From positions 124,001-188,000 of the forward strand of contig CAVYHD010000040.1 in NCBI GenBank assembly GCA_963768075.1: 64,000 nucleotides of DNA, read 5' to 3'. Position 1 is the stretch's first letter. Every line of letters begins with the position of its first letter. A program made the translations under genes and the position numbers. The notes under the pieces are model-generated. The model searched no databases. It worked only from the letters and a program-made list of their open reading frames with translations, and was not told where the DNA came from. Of the stretch, positions 18,436 to 26,787 are shown piece after piece. The stretch is from QHXW01 sp963768075 (GTDB lineage Bacteria > Acidobacteriota > Terriglobia > Bryobacterales > Bryobacteraceae).

Positions 18436-19423
18436 GCACGCGCTCAGCAATCGCGTACTTCAGGGCTTCCAAGCCCTTTCCAGTGACGCTAGATATCTCA
18501 AAATAAGGCAGTTCTCGCTCCTTGGCGAGTTGTTTCAGCGACTCCACCCGTGCCGTTTCCTGGGCGGCGTCCATCTTGGTAGCCACCACCAGCATCGGTT
18601 TCTTCGCCAGATCTTCGCTAAAACTGGCCAGTTCACGCATCACCGTCGCGAAATCCTCTGCCGGGTCCCGTCCGCTGGCTTCGGAGACATCGACCAAGTG
18701 AATCAATAACTTAGTGCGCTCGATATGCCGCAGAAATTGGATGCCCAAACCGTGGCCCAGATGGGCGCCCTCGATCAGCCCTGGAATGTCGGCGACCACG
18801 AAGCTGCGGAAGTCGTCCATTTTCACCACGCCGAGGTTCGGTTCGAGCGTCGTGAAGGGGTAATCGGCGATCTTGGGCCGGGCAGCGGAAATGCGCGAGA
18901 TCAGTGTCGATTTCCCGGCGTTCGGAAAGCCCACAAGTCCAGCGTCTGCAAGGAGTTTCAGTTCCAGCCGTAGCCGCCGCTCCTGGCCGGGCCGGCCGGG
19001 CTGATGCTCGGTCGGCGCCTGGTGCGTAGAGGTGGCGAAGCGGGCGTTTCCCTTTCCGCCACGCCCTCCTCGTGCCACTAGGAAGCGCTCGCCATTCTCA
19101 ACAAAGTCGTGGAGCTTTTCGCCCGTATCAGCGTCGTAAACCACTGTGCCCACAGGCACTTCCAGCACCGTCGACACCCCTTCCTGCCCCGTGCGGTTGC
19201 TGCCTTCCCCGTGCCGGCCGCGCTGTGCCCGGTGCTCCGGATTGAAGCGAAAATGGAGCAGCGTGTTGACCTGGCTGTTCGCGACCATGACAACGTCGCC
19301 GCCACGACCGCCGTCGCCGCCGCTCGGCCCGCCGCGCGGAACATACTTCTCCCTACGGAAGGCCAGGCAGCCGTTGCCGCCATCGCCCGCTTTTACGGAA
19401 ATTCGAGCTTCGTCGATGAACAT
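18389..19423 (-). CDS. obgE: Obg family GTPase
   Basis: Ribosome-associated GTPase needed for 50S maturation. The product has 344 residues: a glycine-rich Obg fold (1-158, KAGDGGNGCLAFRREKYVPRG at its start), then the G domain with G1 GFPNAGKS, switch YPFTTLEPNLG, G3 DIPGLIEGA, G4 TKMD and a G5-like SSVTG. There is no extra C-terminal OCT domain. It is third in rplU-rpmA-obgE, a common bacterial gene order that ties it to ribosome assembly. The 3' end overlaps the convergent PBP gene. Confidence 0.97.
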   Translation of the reverse strand: MFIDEARISVKAGDGGNGCLAFRREKYVPRGGPSGGDGGRGGDVVMVANSQVNTLLHFRFNPEHRAQRGRHGEGSNRTGQEGVSTVLEVPVGTVVYDADTGEKLHDFVENGERFLVARGGRGGKGNARFATSTHQAPTEHQPGRPGQERRLRLELKLLADAGLVGFPNAGKSTLISRISAARPKIADYPFTTLEPNLGVVKMDDFRSFVVADIPGLIEGAHLGHGLGIQFLRHIERTKLLIHLVDVSEASGRDPAEDFATVMRELASFSEDLAKKPMLVVATKMDAAQETARVESLKQLAKERELPYFEISSVTGKGLEALKYAIAERVLSESSKSASTPAQPV

Positions 19424-19480
19424 AGAAAAGCCGCCGGAGGAGTGAGCACTCCGGCGGCCAGAGATGATGCGAAAAAATAA

Positions 19481-19738
19481 CTAGGAGGCAGCGAGGATGC
19501 TGACGTACTTGCCCATGCGGCCGCGGTCGTGAAACTTCACCACACCCGTGACCTTGGCGAAAAGCGTATCGTCCTTGCCCCAGCCGACGTTTTCACCCGG
19601 CTTGATGCGGGTGCCGCGCTGCCGGATGATGATGGAACCGCCCGGAACCAACTGGCCGCCGAAAACCTTGACGCCAAGGCGCTGCGCGTTGGAATCGCGC
19701 CCGTTCTTGGAACTGCCTAGACCTTTTTTGTGTGCCAT
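19481..19738 (-). CDS. rpmA: 50S ribosomal protein L27
   Basis: An 85-residue L27, starting MAHKKGLGSSKNGRDSNAQR. The N-terminal tail reaches the peptidyl-transferase centre. It begins directly with the mature AHKKG sequence, so it needs no cleavage of the longer N-terminus found in Firmicutes. It lies 9 bp after rplU and 57 bp before obgE. Confidence 0.98.
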   Translation of the reverse strand: MAHKKGLGSSKNGRDSNAQRLGVKVFGGQLVPGGSIIIRQRGTRIKPGENVGWGKDDTLFAKVTGVVKFHDRGRMGKYVSILAAS

Positions 19739-19747
19739 GACGGAATC

Positions 19748-20059
19748 CTATGCGACGATTTCGCCCACCCGCACTTCGGTGTAATCCTGGCGGTGGCCGA
19801 TGGTGCGCTTATATTGTTTCTTGCGCTTGAATTTGAACACGAGCACTTTTTTCGCGCGGCTATTGGCGGTGATGGTGCCCTTGACCTTGTAGCCGGCAGT
19901 TTCGGTACCGGCGAGCACCTCGCCTCCATCACCGAAAACCGCCAGAACTCCAGAAAACTCGACGTTCGAGCCGACCTCGACGTTCAGTTTGGGCACACGG
20001 ATCACGTCGCCGGGAGTAACCCGGAACTGTTTTCCGCCGGCTTGAAGAATGGCATGCAT
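19748..20059 (-). CDS. rplU: 50S ribosomal protein L21
   Basis: A 103-residue L21 from ATG 20059 (MHAILQAGGKQFRVTPGDVI), with the conserved KRKKQYKRTIGHRQDYTEVRV C-terminal signature. A GAGG Shine-Dalgarno sequence sits about 8 nt before the ATG; the longer open frame to 20086 lacks conservation. It is the first gene of the rplU-rpmA-obgE operon. Confidence 0.98.
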   Translation of the reverse strand: MHAILQAGGKQFRVTPGDVIRVPKLNVEVGSNVEFSGVLAVFGDGGEVLAGTETAGYKVKGTITANSRAKKVLVFKFKRKKQYKRTIGHRQDYTEVRVGEIVA

Positions 20060-20120
20060 GGGAAAACCTCTTTGGCGCCCGAACACACGTCAGATGTTGG
20101 GCTTAGTGGTGTAATTTTTG

Positions 20121-20150
20121 ATTGTATAACACGGGGTGGGGTTTTGACAA
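20121..20150 (-). promoter_or_regulatory. Promoter of rplU-rpmA-obgE
   Basis: On the minus strand, TTGTCA (20145-20150), an 18 bp spacer, and TACAAT (20121-20126), each 5 of 6 to consensus. The predicted start is near 20113, giving a 5' leader of about 55 nt to the L21 ATG. Confidence 0.7.
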
Positions 20151-20162
20151 ATGGGGATCGTG

Positions 20163-20234
20163 GCGGCTGCCGTGCCGGGCGTCCCGGTTTGAGCGCCCGG
20201 AGAGCCGCACGCCGTTTCACCGGACCAACCGGTG
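20163..20234 (-). terminator. Hairpins following the sulfatase-like gene
   Basis: Just past the stop at 20239 there is CACCGG/CCGGTG (20218-20234). A larger two-part hairpin follows: outer GCGGCT/AGCCGC (20163-20208) and inner CCGGGCG/CGCCCGG. They lie upstream of the rplU promoter and probably separate the two transcription units. No T-run follows. Confidence 0.45.
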
Positions 20235-20238
20235 AGTT

Positions 20239-22365
20239 TTACTGCAAGTACCCAAGTGATTTCAGACGCTCTATTCCCTGCTTGTCCAGTGCCGCCGGGC
20301 GCGAGTGCACTACCGGCGACGCGGCTATCCAGCGTCGCAGGCCGTCTTCCAGACGATCTGCCATCGGCAGGGCCGATGCATACAGGTTACGCTGCTCGAA
20401 TGGATCCTGCGACAGATCATAAAACTCCCGTTCGCCATTCGTGGCAATAATCAGTTTGAATGGTCCGAAGAAGGCGGCGCGTTCCGTGCGCCGAAACCTC
20501 GGATTTAGATTTGCGAGAAGATCACACGGAAAGGATTCACTGATTACAGTAATGGGAACGCCTGGCGCCGTGCGTAAGCTGCGCCCCGGAAGCAGAGCGG
20601 GGTACTGGAATCCCAGAGTATCCAGCACCGTTGGAAGAATGTCGACATGAGACGCAAGATCTTCACGTTTCTGCCCATCAGCGGTTCCAGGGTATTTAAT
20701 GATCAGGGGGACGTGCACCTGCTCTTGATATACCGAACTTCCGTGGGCAACCAACTGCTTCTCGCCGAACGACTGACCATGATCGGACGTCACGATAATC
20801 AAGGAATTGTCCCAGAGTCCAAGCTCCTTCAGCTTTCCGAATAACTGACCCAGCTGTGCGTCAAGATACGCAATTCCTCCGTCATACTGTGAGAAATCGC
20901 GTTTACGGTCTGCGTCCGTGTAATTCCGAACCTGGCTTAATACCTGGAATTCGAGGGCCCTGTAACGGATAGCCGAGAATGTTTTGTCCCTGCCGGGGTA
21001 TTTGACGTCATAGGGCGGCGGCGGGAAGTAAGGATGATGAGCATCCATATAGTTCAGGAATAAGAATAGTGGTCTACCTTCGCCCTTGGTTTTTGTTAGT
21101 AGTTCAAATGCTTTGTTATTGACCTCCTCTGCCCGTAAATATGCCCGATCGGAAATTGCATGCGGACTAAAGTGTCCCAAAAACCGGGCTAGATCAGTGC
21201 GCAGATAGAAGGGATCACGCCGATCGAAAAACAGCTTGGGGTACGGCTGATCGTAATATTGGAAGCCGTGGTCAAGATGAAAAGCGTGCTGCAGGTAGGT
21301 GGTATTCGCAACGATTCCGGCTGTCCGGTACCCTTTCCTCGAAAGAATTGTGGCAAGTGTCAAACGATTTTCGGGTAAGGGGAGCCCGACCTCGTCACCC
21401 ATGGCGACTCCGTCTCTGTTCTTGCCCAACTGCCAATGGGCGCCGTGCTGGCTTCCATACATCCCGGTAAACATCGAAGCATGCGACGTGAGAGTCATGT
21501 CTCCAGCGGAAATGGCGTTGGTAAATACCGTGGCATGCCGCGCAAACTCCTGAAGAACGGGCGACGTGTCTCTCGCGTAGCCGTACACCGAAAGATGGTC
21601 GGCACGCACGGTATCCATCGAGATCAGGATGACGTTGGGGTGGCCAGCGGCCCGCGCTTCAATCGCAGACGATGGCTGCGGACCGCTAAGAATCGGCTGT
21701 TGTTTGAGGAAAACATGGCATCCGAGCAGAACTACGATGGCACTTAGCCATAGCATGCAGGAACCTAAGTTCGTTGACACCGACGGTGATAGCCGTTGTG
21801 AATTCCTGTTGTACCTTCGCGCCATGAAGAATGCAGCCAGGATGGCAGCAACAACGACTAATGCATATCCGGCCGCCGATCTCGAATCGTCTTGAACCAT
21901 CAAGAACGGACAGCCCAAGAGGACCAGCGGAACCAACCACGGATTTGCAATCAGCCGTCGCCAGCCCGCCCCAGCAACTCCGGCCAGGCCCAGAATGCTA
22001 GCCCCTGCAATCAAGACAGCCACGATCACCTGAAAGCGTTCCCCGGTCACGGGCCCCAGGATTATAAAGACCACCGTCAGAGAAAGGGGCCCAATAAGTG
22101 GGAATGACTCTTGAGGCACCTTCGGGAATTTGACGCCAAGACAAATCGCGATCAAAGCTCCAAGGACGGCGCCAGCTATCATATATAAGCTGAGCGCCAC
22201 GGCCGCAAATAGCGGATGAGCGGGCCTTAAGTTATAGCTAGGTTTGAGAAACCAAGGCAGTAGTACCCAAAAGACGGACTCGACCATCCAGTAAGCGACC
22301 CAGGCTCGCAGTCCGAAAATTGCGCCGGAAAGTGCGAGCTGCCGCAAGGCGCCGACTCTCGTCAT
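20239..22365 (-). CDS. Membrane-anchored sulfatase-fold hydrolase/transferase
   Basis: A 708-residue protein with about seven hydrophobic segments in the first 230 residues and an alkaline-phosphatase-superfamily domain outside the membrane. The metal site starts at SMDTVRADH. The nucleophile region reads MTLTSHASMFTG: a Thr stands where true sulfatases carry the formylglycine Cys of CxPSR. Later ligands are visible at DAHHPYF and TSDHGQSFGEK. The Thr favours a phosphatase or phosphotransferase-type chemistry, as in lipid-head-group transferases, over sulfate ester hydrolysis. The gene looks richer in A/T than its neighbours, which may reflect transfer. It is followed by hairpins. Confidence 0.82.
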   Translation of the reverse strand: MTRVGALRQLALSGAIFGLRAWVAYWMVESVFWVLLPWFLKPSYNLRPAHPLFAAVALSLYMIAGAVLGALIAICLGVKFPKVPQESFPLIGPLSLTVVFIILGPVTGERFQVIVAVLIAGASILGLAGVAGAGWRRLIANPWLVPLVLLGCPFLMVQDDSRSAAGYALVVVAAILAAFFMARRYNRNSQRLSPSVSTNLGSCMLWLSAIVVLLGCHVFLKQQPILSGPQPSSAIEARAAGHPNVILISMDTVRADHLSVYGYARDTSPVLQEFARHATVFTNAISAGDMTLTSHASMFTGMYGSQHGAHWQLGKNRDGVAMGDEVGLPLPENRLTLATILSRKGYRTAGIVANTTYLQHAFHLDHGFQYYDQPYPKLFFDRRDPFYLRTDLARFLGHFSPHAISDRAYLRAEEVNNKAFELLTKTKGEGRPLFLFLNYMDAHHPYFPPPPYDVKYPGRDKTFSAIRYRALEFQVLSQVRNYTDADRKRDFSQYDGGIAYLDAQLGQLFGKLKELGLWDNSLIIVTSDHGQSFGEKQLVAHGSSVYQEQVHVPLIIKYPGTADGQKREDLASHVDILPTVLDTLGFQYPALLPGRSLRTAPGVPITVISESFPCDLLANLNPRFRRTERAAFFGPFKLIIATNGEREFYDLSQDPFEQRNLYASALPMADRLEDGLRRWIAASPVVHSRPAALDKQGIERLKSLGYLQ

Positions 22366-22854
22366 GCAACCTTGGCCTCACACCCGTGCGAAAGATCGGT
22401 GAAGCCGACCGCACGCGCCTTGAGGCGAAGAAACGCGGCCAAATTGATCGGCTTTGGGGAGAAATACCGGCTTGTATCAGAGGACCGGAACATCGGCGCA
22501 GCGCGCTGTTCGCGGACTCGACTCATGTGCAGGAGACTACGGATGCAACCGGACAACAAAGTATCACTCTGCCGGTCCTAAGCGACCCAACCGTACCTTA
22601 GACCAGTATAACTTGGCGCGAAAGGTGATGGCACCAAGATAATACGCACGTCGGTACCAGTGCAGGGCATAGTACTGCTGAAGGTAAAGAAGTTTGCACT
22701 CTATGACAATTTTTCAGTTGCGGAAGTCACTCAATGGGATACTGCCGGGATCGGATGTCGCCAAGGTACTCCTTCAGGTCCACCCCGGGTATTAGGAAAC
22801 AATTGTTACTCACTAACACATCTTCCCGAATCACCGCGCACCTGGTGGATCGAG
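22366..22854. other. Intergenic stretch of about 490 bp
   Basis: No convincing gene. Short open frames on both strands lack codon bias and Shine-Dalgarno sequences. On the minus strand TATACT (22605-22610) might be a -10 element for the sulfatase-fold gene, but no good -35 accompanies it. Confidence 0.5.
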
Positions 22855-24159
22855 TCAGCCGCCGTGGTGCATGTGCATCATCGAGTCACTGCCCTTGAAC
22901 CGTACGCGGAGGAAGACAAAGGCTCCGATGGGGTGTGCGCCGTAGTAGGGCTGGATGGCGGTGGGCACGCCGTAGAACGAGAAGTTAGCGCCGATGCCGG
23001 TGTCGAGCCACGAGACCATGTTCATGTCACGCGTGTAGCCGAGAGTGTAGGCGGCGATGCGGAAGGTCGAGCCCACGGTCTCGGCCAATTGCTCGCGAAG
23101 CATAAGGTCGTCGTCGAATAGTTCGTCTTTATCCACCAGCTCAAAACGGCCGGTGATGTAGTTCTTGTGCTGGAATTGATACGCGGACTCCGCCAGGTAG
23201 GAATTCAAGTTGCGCTGCAGGAAGGTCTTGTGATTCCGCCCCCAGATGAGACTGCTGGCCCAGTTTCCGGCGGCGATCGGACGGTCGTAGCTCAGAGATG
23301 CGGTGGAGCGAATGATATCGCCGGGGTCGGCGGCTTCGGGATGATTGAGTCGGCCCACCGATGCCTGCGCCACCCACCGATCCCCGGGTGTCCAACTCAA
23401 GCGCGTGGACCAGGAGTCAATCGCACCGCCGTTGAAGGCCCATCGGTTTTCGTCGGGCTCCGCGCCGTGAAATCCGCTGGCTTCCACGCGGAAACTTTTG
23501 CGGACGAGTCCCGCGGTGACCACCTCATAGGAAATGTGGGTAGAGTCCTGCAGGTGGTGCGAGAGCGGCGCCTGCGGAAATTCCATGGCTGACTCGCGAT
23601 GGGGATACGCCACAGGTCCGAGCGCGGGATCACCGATAGGGGCGAAATACAGGACCAGGTTGGTGGATTCGGTGAGCGGGTGCGTGTATTTTGTGCTTAG
23701 CTCCATCACGAAATTGTGGGGATGCTGCGCATCCACCAGAGGGCGGCCGTAGGCGGTTTCGCCGGTCTGAAAAAGGAGCGGATAACTGCGGTTGGTGATG
23801 GTGGCGGGCTCGAGACTCAGCATGGTGCTGAACTCTAAGGTGCCACCGCCGGCGGCGTGTTCGGCGGTGCCCATGAACCAGTTCGGCGAGAAAAGCTTGT
23901 CGTGGCCGCGCGGACCGGTTTGCTGCGCGTCGACGATAAACGCTTCCCCGTGGAACATGAAGTGCCAATTGCCGAGGCTCTCGTGGATCATGTCCATGGG
24001 AGACGAACGCGGATTGATGCTGGTGCCGGAAGCGGCGTGGTCCTCGGGCAGCGACGCGCTGGTTCCCATATCCATGCCGGGCATGTTCTGGTGGTCGTCC
24101 GGCATCTCTTGCGCAAAGCCGGCAAAATTCAACAGAAGATAAATCAGGGCAGCTCTCAC
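22855..24159 (-). CDS. Met/His-rich outer-membrane beta-barrel protein, metal-linked
   Basis: A 434-residue secreted protein. A signal peptide (LIYLLLNFAGFAQ) precedes a Met/His-rich N-terminus (NMPGMDMG) and the C-terminus ends MMHMHHGG; such M/H clusters usually bind copper or silver. Between them the sequence has the alternating pattern of a porin-like barrel, ending in aromatic strands. The role is inferred as periplasmic or outer-membrane handling of a soft metal; no enzyme motif is present. It follows a Cys/His-rich small protein by 57 bp and probably shares a transcript with it and the AhpD-like gene. Confidence 0.65.
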   Translation of the reverse strand: MRAALIYLLLNFAGFAQEMPDDHQNMPGMDMGTSASLPEDHAASGTSINPRSSPMDMIHESLGNWHFMFHGEAFIVDAQQTGPRGHDKLFSPNWFMGTAEHAAGGGTLEFSTMLSLEPATITNRSYPLLFQTGETAYGRPLVDAQHPHNFVMELSTKYTHPLTESTNLVLYFAPIGDPALGPVAYPHRESAMEFPQAPLSHHLQDSTHISYEVVTAGLVRKSFRVEASGFHGAEPDENRWAFNGGAIDSWSTRLSWTPGDRWVAQASVGRLNHPEAADPGDIIRSTASLSYDRPIAAGNWASSLIWGRNHKTFLQRNLNSYLAESAYQFQHKNYITGRFELVDKDELFDDDLMLREQLAETVGSTFRIAAYTLGYTRDMNMVSWLDTGIGANFSFYGVPTAIQPYYGAHPIGAFVFLRVRFKGSDSMMHMHHGG

Positions 24160-24216
24160 TTCACACCTTTCCGGATGATCGTTGCATGGACAGAAATGAT
24201 CCGCTGTCGTGGGCGG

Positions 24217-24564
24217 CTAGATGCGCAGAGAGGTGAGGGGTGGTGAACCGAACCGTGGTTGTTCGGCGGCAGGCAAGAGAGAAACACCGTTCGCCGCATC
24301 GAGAGCCGGCGTCATAAGAGAGTGCGCGGCACCGGCGCTGACTGGCAGCGGAACCTCAGGCGTGGGTTCGTTTTGCGTCCAGCCTTGACTCAAGTTGTGC
24401 TGATGCGGGCACTGCCGGGGGAGTTGTCCCTTCTGGTGGTGGCAACCGGTTCCGGTGGCAGGGGCGCCGCACAGATTCGTGGTGCAAGCTGCGATGCATC
24501 GCGCGTCGGCAATCACAATGCCGACGATGGAGAACACCAGCAAGAGTGTCAGAAGCCGAGCCAC
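24217..24564 (-). CDS. Small secreted Cys/His-rich protein
   Basis: A 115-residue protein: signal peptide (LLTLLLVFSIVGIVIADA), then CIAACTTNLCG and TGCHHQKGQLPRQCPHQH, and a Pro/Ala-rich tail. The dense Cys/His region suggests metal binding. No family is recognised. It is placed between the AhpD-like gene and the M/H-rich barrel gene on the same strand, so the three are likely a unit for metal or oxidative stress. Confidence 0.6.
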   Translation of the reverse strand: MARLLTLLLVFSIVGIVIADARCIAACTTNLCGAPATGTGCHHQKGQLPRQCPHQHNLSQGWTQNEPTPEVPLPVSAGAAHSLMTPALDAANGVSLLPAAEQPRFGSPPLTSLRI

Positions 24565-24670
24565 TTCCCCTCACGGTAACACGAACAGAACGCCGTAGAC
24601 TAGAGGCGTGAGTCCGATGGGCGTTGAGAAGACGGAAGTCGGCGGCGCGAAGCACGGGACGTGAGCGCGT

Positions 24671-25276
24671 TTATTTGCGGATGTATCCATGCACGGCGGA
24701 ACGTTTGCCGCCGCGCCGGTGCTCTTCATCGGAAAGCGCGTGGACGCCCGACGCATCGACCCAGCGGTTGTAGAAATTGAACAAAGCGCAGACCGTGATG
24801 GCGTAGTAGATGACCTCGTCATCCCAACCCACAGCATAAAGGGGCTGCATGTCGGCGGGCGTGATGGACGGCGATTGGCGATTGACCTTGTCGACGAATC
24901 GAAACAGCGCTTTCTCTTTTTCACTCAAGCGCGAAGTTTCGAGATCGCGCAGGACGCCCGAAACCAAGTCCTCATCGCCCAACAGTTCCGCCGCAACTGC
25001 GGCGTGGGACTTGAGTCAAAACGGACAATCGTTGCGGTAGGAGGTGTAGGCGGCAATTAACTCGCGGAGGCCGGGGCTGACGGGTGCGGGTCCGCGCATG
25101 ATTTCCTGCGTGAATCGCGCCAGGTGCTCAGTGGCCGCGGGCCTGTACGCGAACATGTGCCAGATCTGCGGATATTCGTCGCTGGCGGCTTGCATCGTCT
25201 CAAGCAGATCTCGAAACGGCCCCGGCTGCGGGCCCTGCTCCACGCCCGGCAGAAACATCGGCTTCATTTTCGACAT
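24671..25276 (-). CDS. AhpD-like (carboxymuconolactone decarboxylase fold) putative selenoprotein
   Basis: Peroxidase-type protein of the AhpD/CMD superfamily, read through an in-frame TGA at 25016-25018. The frame before it ends AYTSYRNDCPF and the frame after it continues LKSHAAVAAELLGDEDL, giving C-P-F-U-L-K-S-H: the family CxxCxxxH redox motif with selenocysteine (residue 87) in place of the second Cys. The same frame is open on both sides, and the downstream half carries normal family sequence (KEKALFRFVDKVNR, GWDDEVIYYAITVCALFNFYNRWVDASG). A SECIS-like hairpin follows the TGA. Total is 201 residues from ATG 25276; an ATG at 25333 is possible. A nonsense mutation is the alternative but would have to hit exactly this Cys codon. 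Confidence 0.75.
24989..25018 (-). promoter_or_regulatory. Putative bacterial SECIS element after the in-frame TGA
   Basis: On the minus strand, 17 nt separate the TGA (25016-25018) from a tetraloop AGUU (24995-24998), closed by a perfect 6 bp stem, CGCCGC/GCGGCG (24999-25004 with 24989-24994). A short AGU/ACU lower stem is possible. Known bacterial SECIS elements have an apical loop about 16-37 nt after the UGA with a G in the first two loop positions; this one fits. Confidence 0.65.
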
Positions 25277-25376
25277 CAGAACAGGACCCTGGAGCGTTCG
25301 CGTATCATCAGCTCGTTCGACCAAATGTAGCATGGCATGTGCCGACTCTCACGCCATTTGTTATATTTCCCTTCAG

Positions 25377-26774
25377 GTGGCAAGCGCGAACCTGAATGCG
25401 TGGCTTGTTCGTCAGTCTGGGCTGTTGGCCGGCACGCGGCACCCGCTCCGCGGCGAAATCACACGCGTCGGCCGCAGCTCTGAAAACGACATCATCATCA
25501 GCGAGGCGGCCATGGTGTCCTCGCACCACCTGGAGATTCGGAAGGAAGGCGACAGTTACCACGCGGTCGATCTGAATAGCACGAACGGCACGTACCTCAA
25601 CGGCCAGCGTATCACCGAGGGCGTGCTCGGACCCTCCTGCGCGCTCCGCCTGGGCGCCGACGGACCCGAGTTCAGTTTCGTCATGGACGACGAGATTCCG
25701 CAGGATTTGAGCGAAACTCTCGTGGTTCCTGCTTCGGCGGAAGTGCCGCAGAAGGACGGCAAAGCACATCAGGACCTGCTTTCCGACGCGGTGGCGCGAG
25801 CCCGTACGGCGCGGCGGATGGGAGCCGGGAATTCCACCGTCGTCATCATGCGGGAGATGCTGGATGCGGCGCTGAACCGCACCGGCCGGAAATTCAAGGC
25901 GATCATCGCCGGACTGGTGTGCGCGCTCATCGCAACCGCGGTCTTGGGTTTCTGGAAAATCCAGGGACTCAAGAGCGAAAAGCGCCAATACGACGGCCAA
26001 ATCCAGCAAATCGAAACTATGTTGGCGCGCGCGAATGAAAGCCCGGCCGAGGCCGACCAGCTGATCGATCGCCTGGACCAGTACTCGAGCGAAGCCTCCG
26101 CGTTACAGAATACGTTGCTCTATCGCGTGGGTTCATTCGAACGCGAAGAGTTTATTGAGAGGGAGATTAAGGCGCTTCTGAAGGAGTTCGGCGCGGAAAC
26201 GTACAGTGTCCCGCCGGAATTTCGCAACGAGGTGAAGCGTTTCATCGAGCAGTATCAAGGACCGGATCACCCGCATATGGAACGCGCCCTGGGCGAGGCT
26301 CGCAAAAGTATGGACACCATGCGCCAGATCTTCGAACAGAGCAATCTCCCTCCCGACCTGGCGTACATCGTATTGGTGGAAAGCGCGCTTTCCCCTAACA
26401 GTGAAAGCTCAGCCGGCGCCGTGGGCCTTTGGCAGTTCACTCCCGCAACGGCGAGAGCGTACGGATTGAAGGTAACGGACAGTGTAGATGAGCGGCAGAA
26501 CCCGGCCAAGTCTACGCGCGCCGCTTGTAAGTACATACGCGACCTGATTCTGGATTTCGGCTCCGGCAGCTCGGTGATGCTGGCGCTGGCGGCCTATAAC
26601 CTGGGCCCGTCGAAGGTTAAGACCGCCGTCCGGCACGTCGATGATCCGATCAAGCAGCGCAACTTCTGGTATTTGTACCGCGTGCGCGCCATCCCTCCGG
26701 AGACGCGAGAATACGTGCCCAAGGTGATCGCCGCGATGATCATCGCCCGGCATCCGGGACGGTACGGATTTTGA
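25377..26774 (+). CDS. FHA domain, membrane helix and lytic transglycosylase fusion
   Basis: About 465 residues. The N-terminal FHA domain (about 1-95) has RVGRSSENDIII, SSHHLEI and LNSTNGTYLNG, the phosphothreonine-binding loops. A linker leads to a membrane helix (about 180-200, AIIAGLVCALIATAVLGFW), then a coiled-coil-like stretch and an SLT domain with the catalytic Glu in YIVLVESALSPNSESSAGAVGLWQF. It would sense phosphoproteins in the cytoplasm and cut peptidoglycan outside. Start codon uncertain: GTG 25377 fits the FHA boundary, and ATG 25332 is possible. It is divergent from the AhpD-like gene and 13 bp before a deacetylase gene. Confidence 0.85.
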   Translation: MASANLNAWLVRQSGLLAGTRHPLRGEITRVGRSSENDIIISEAAMVSSHHLEIRKEGDSYHAVDLNSTNGTYLNGQRITEGVLGPSCALRLGADGPEFSFVMDDEIPQDLSETLVVPASAEVPQKDGKAHQDLLSDAVARARTARRMGAGNSTVVIMREMLDAALNRTGRKFKAIIAGLVCALIATAVLGFWKIQGLKSEKRQYDGQIQQIETMLARANESPAEADQLIDRLDQYSSEASALQNTLLYRVGSFEREEFIEREIKALLKEFGAETYSVPPEFRNEVKRFIEQYQGPDHPHMERALGEARKSMDTMRQIFEQSNLPPDLAYIVLVESALSPNSESSAGAVGLWQFTPATARAYGLKVTDSVDERQNPAKSTRAACKYIRDLILDFGSGSSVMLALAAYNLGPSKVKTAVRHVDDPIKQRNFWYLYRVRAIPPETREYVPKVIAAMIIARHPGRYGF

Positions 26775-26787
26775 AAGATCAGCTGAC

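Noticed and set aside
25016..25018. TGA as a simple nonsense mutation
   Set aside because: Not excluded, but less likely: it falls exactly on the redox Cys codon, the frame is intact on both sides, and a SECIS-like hairpin follows.
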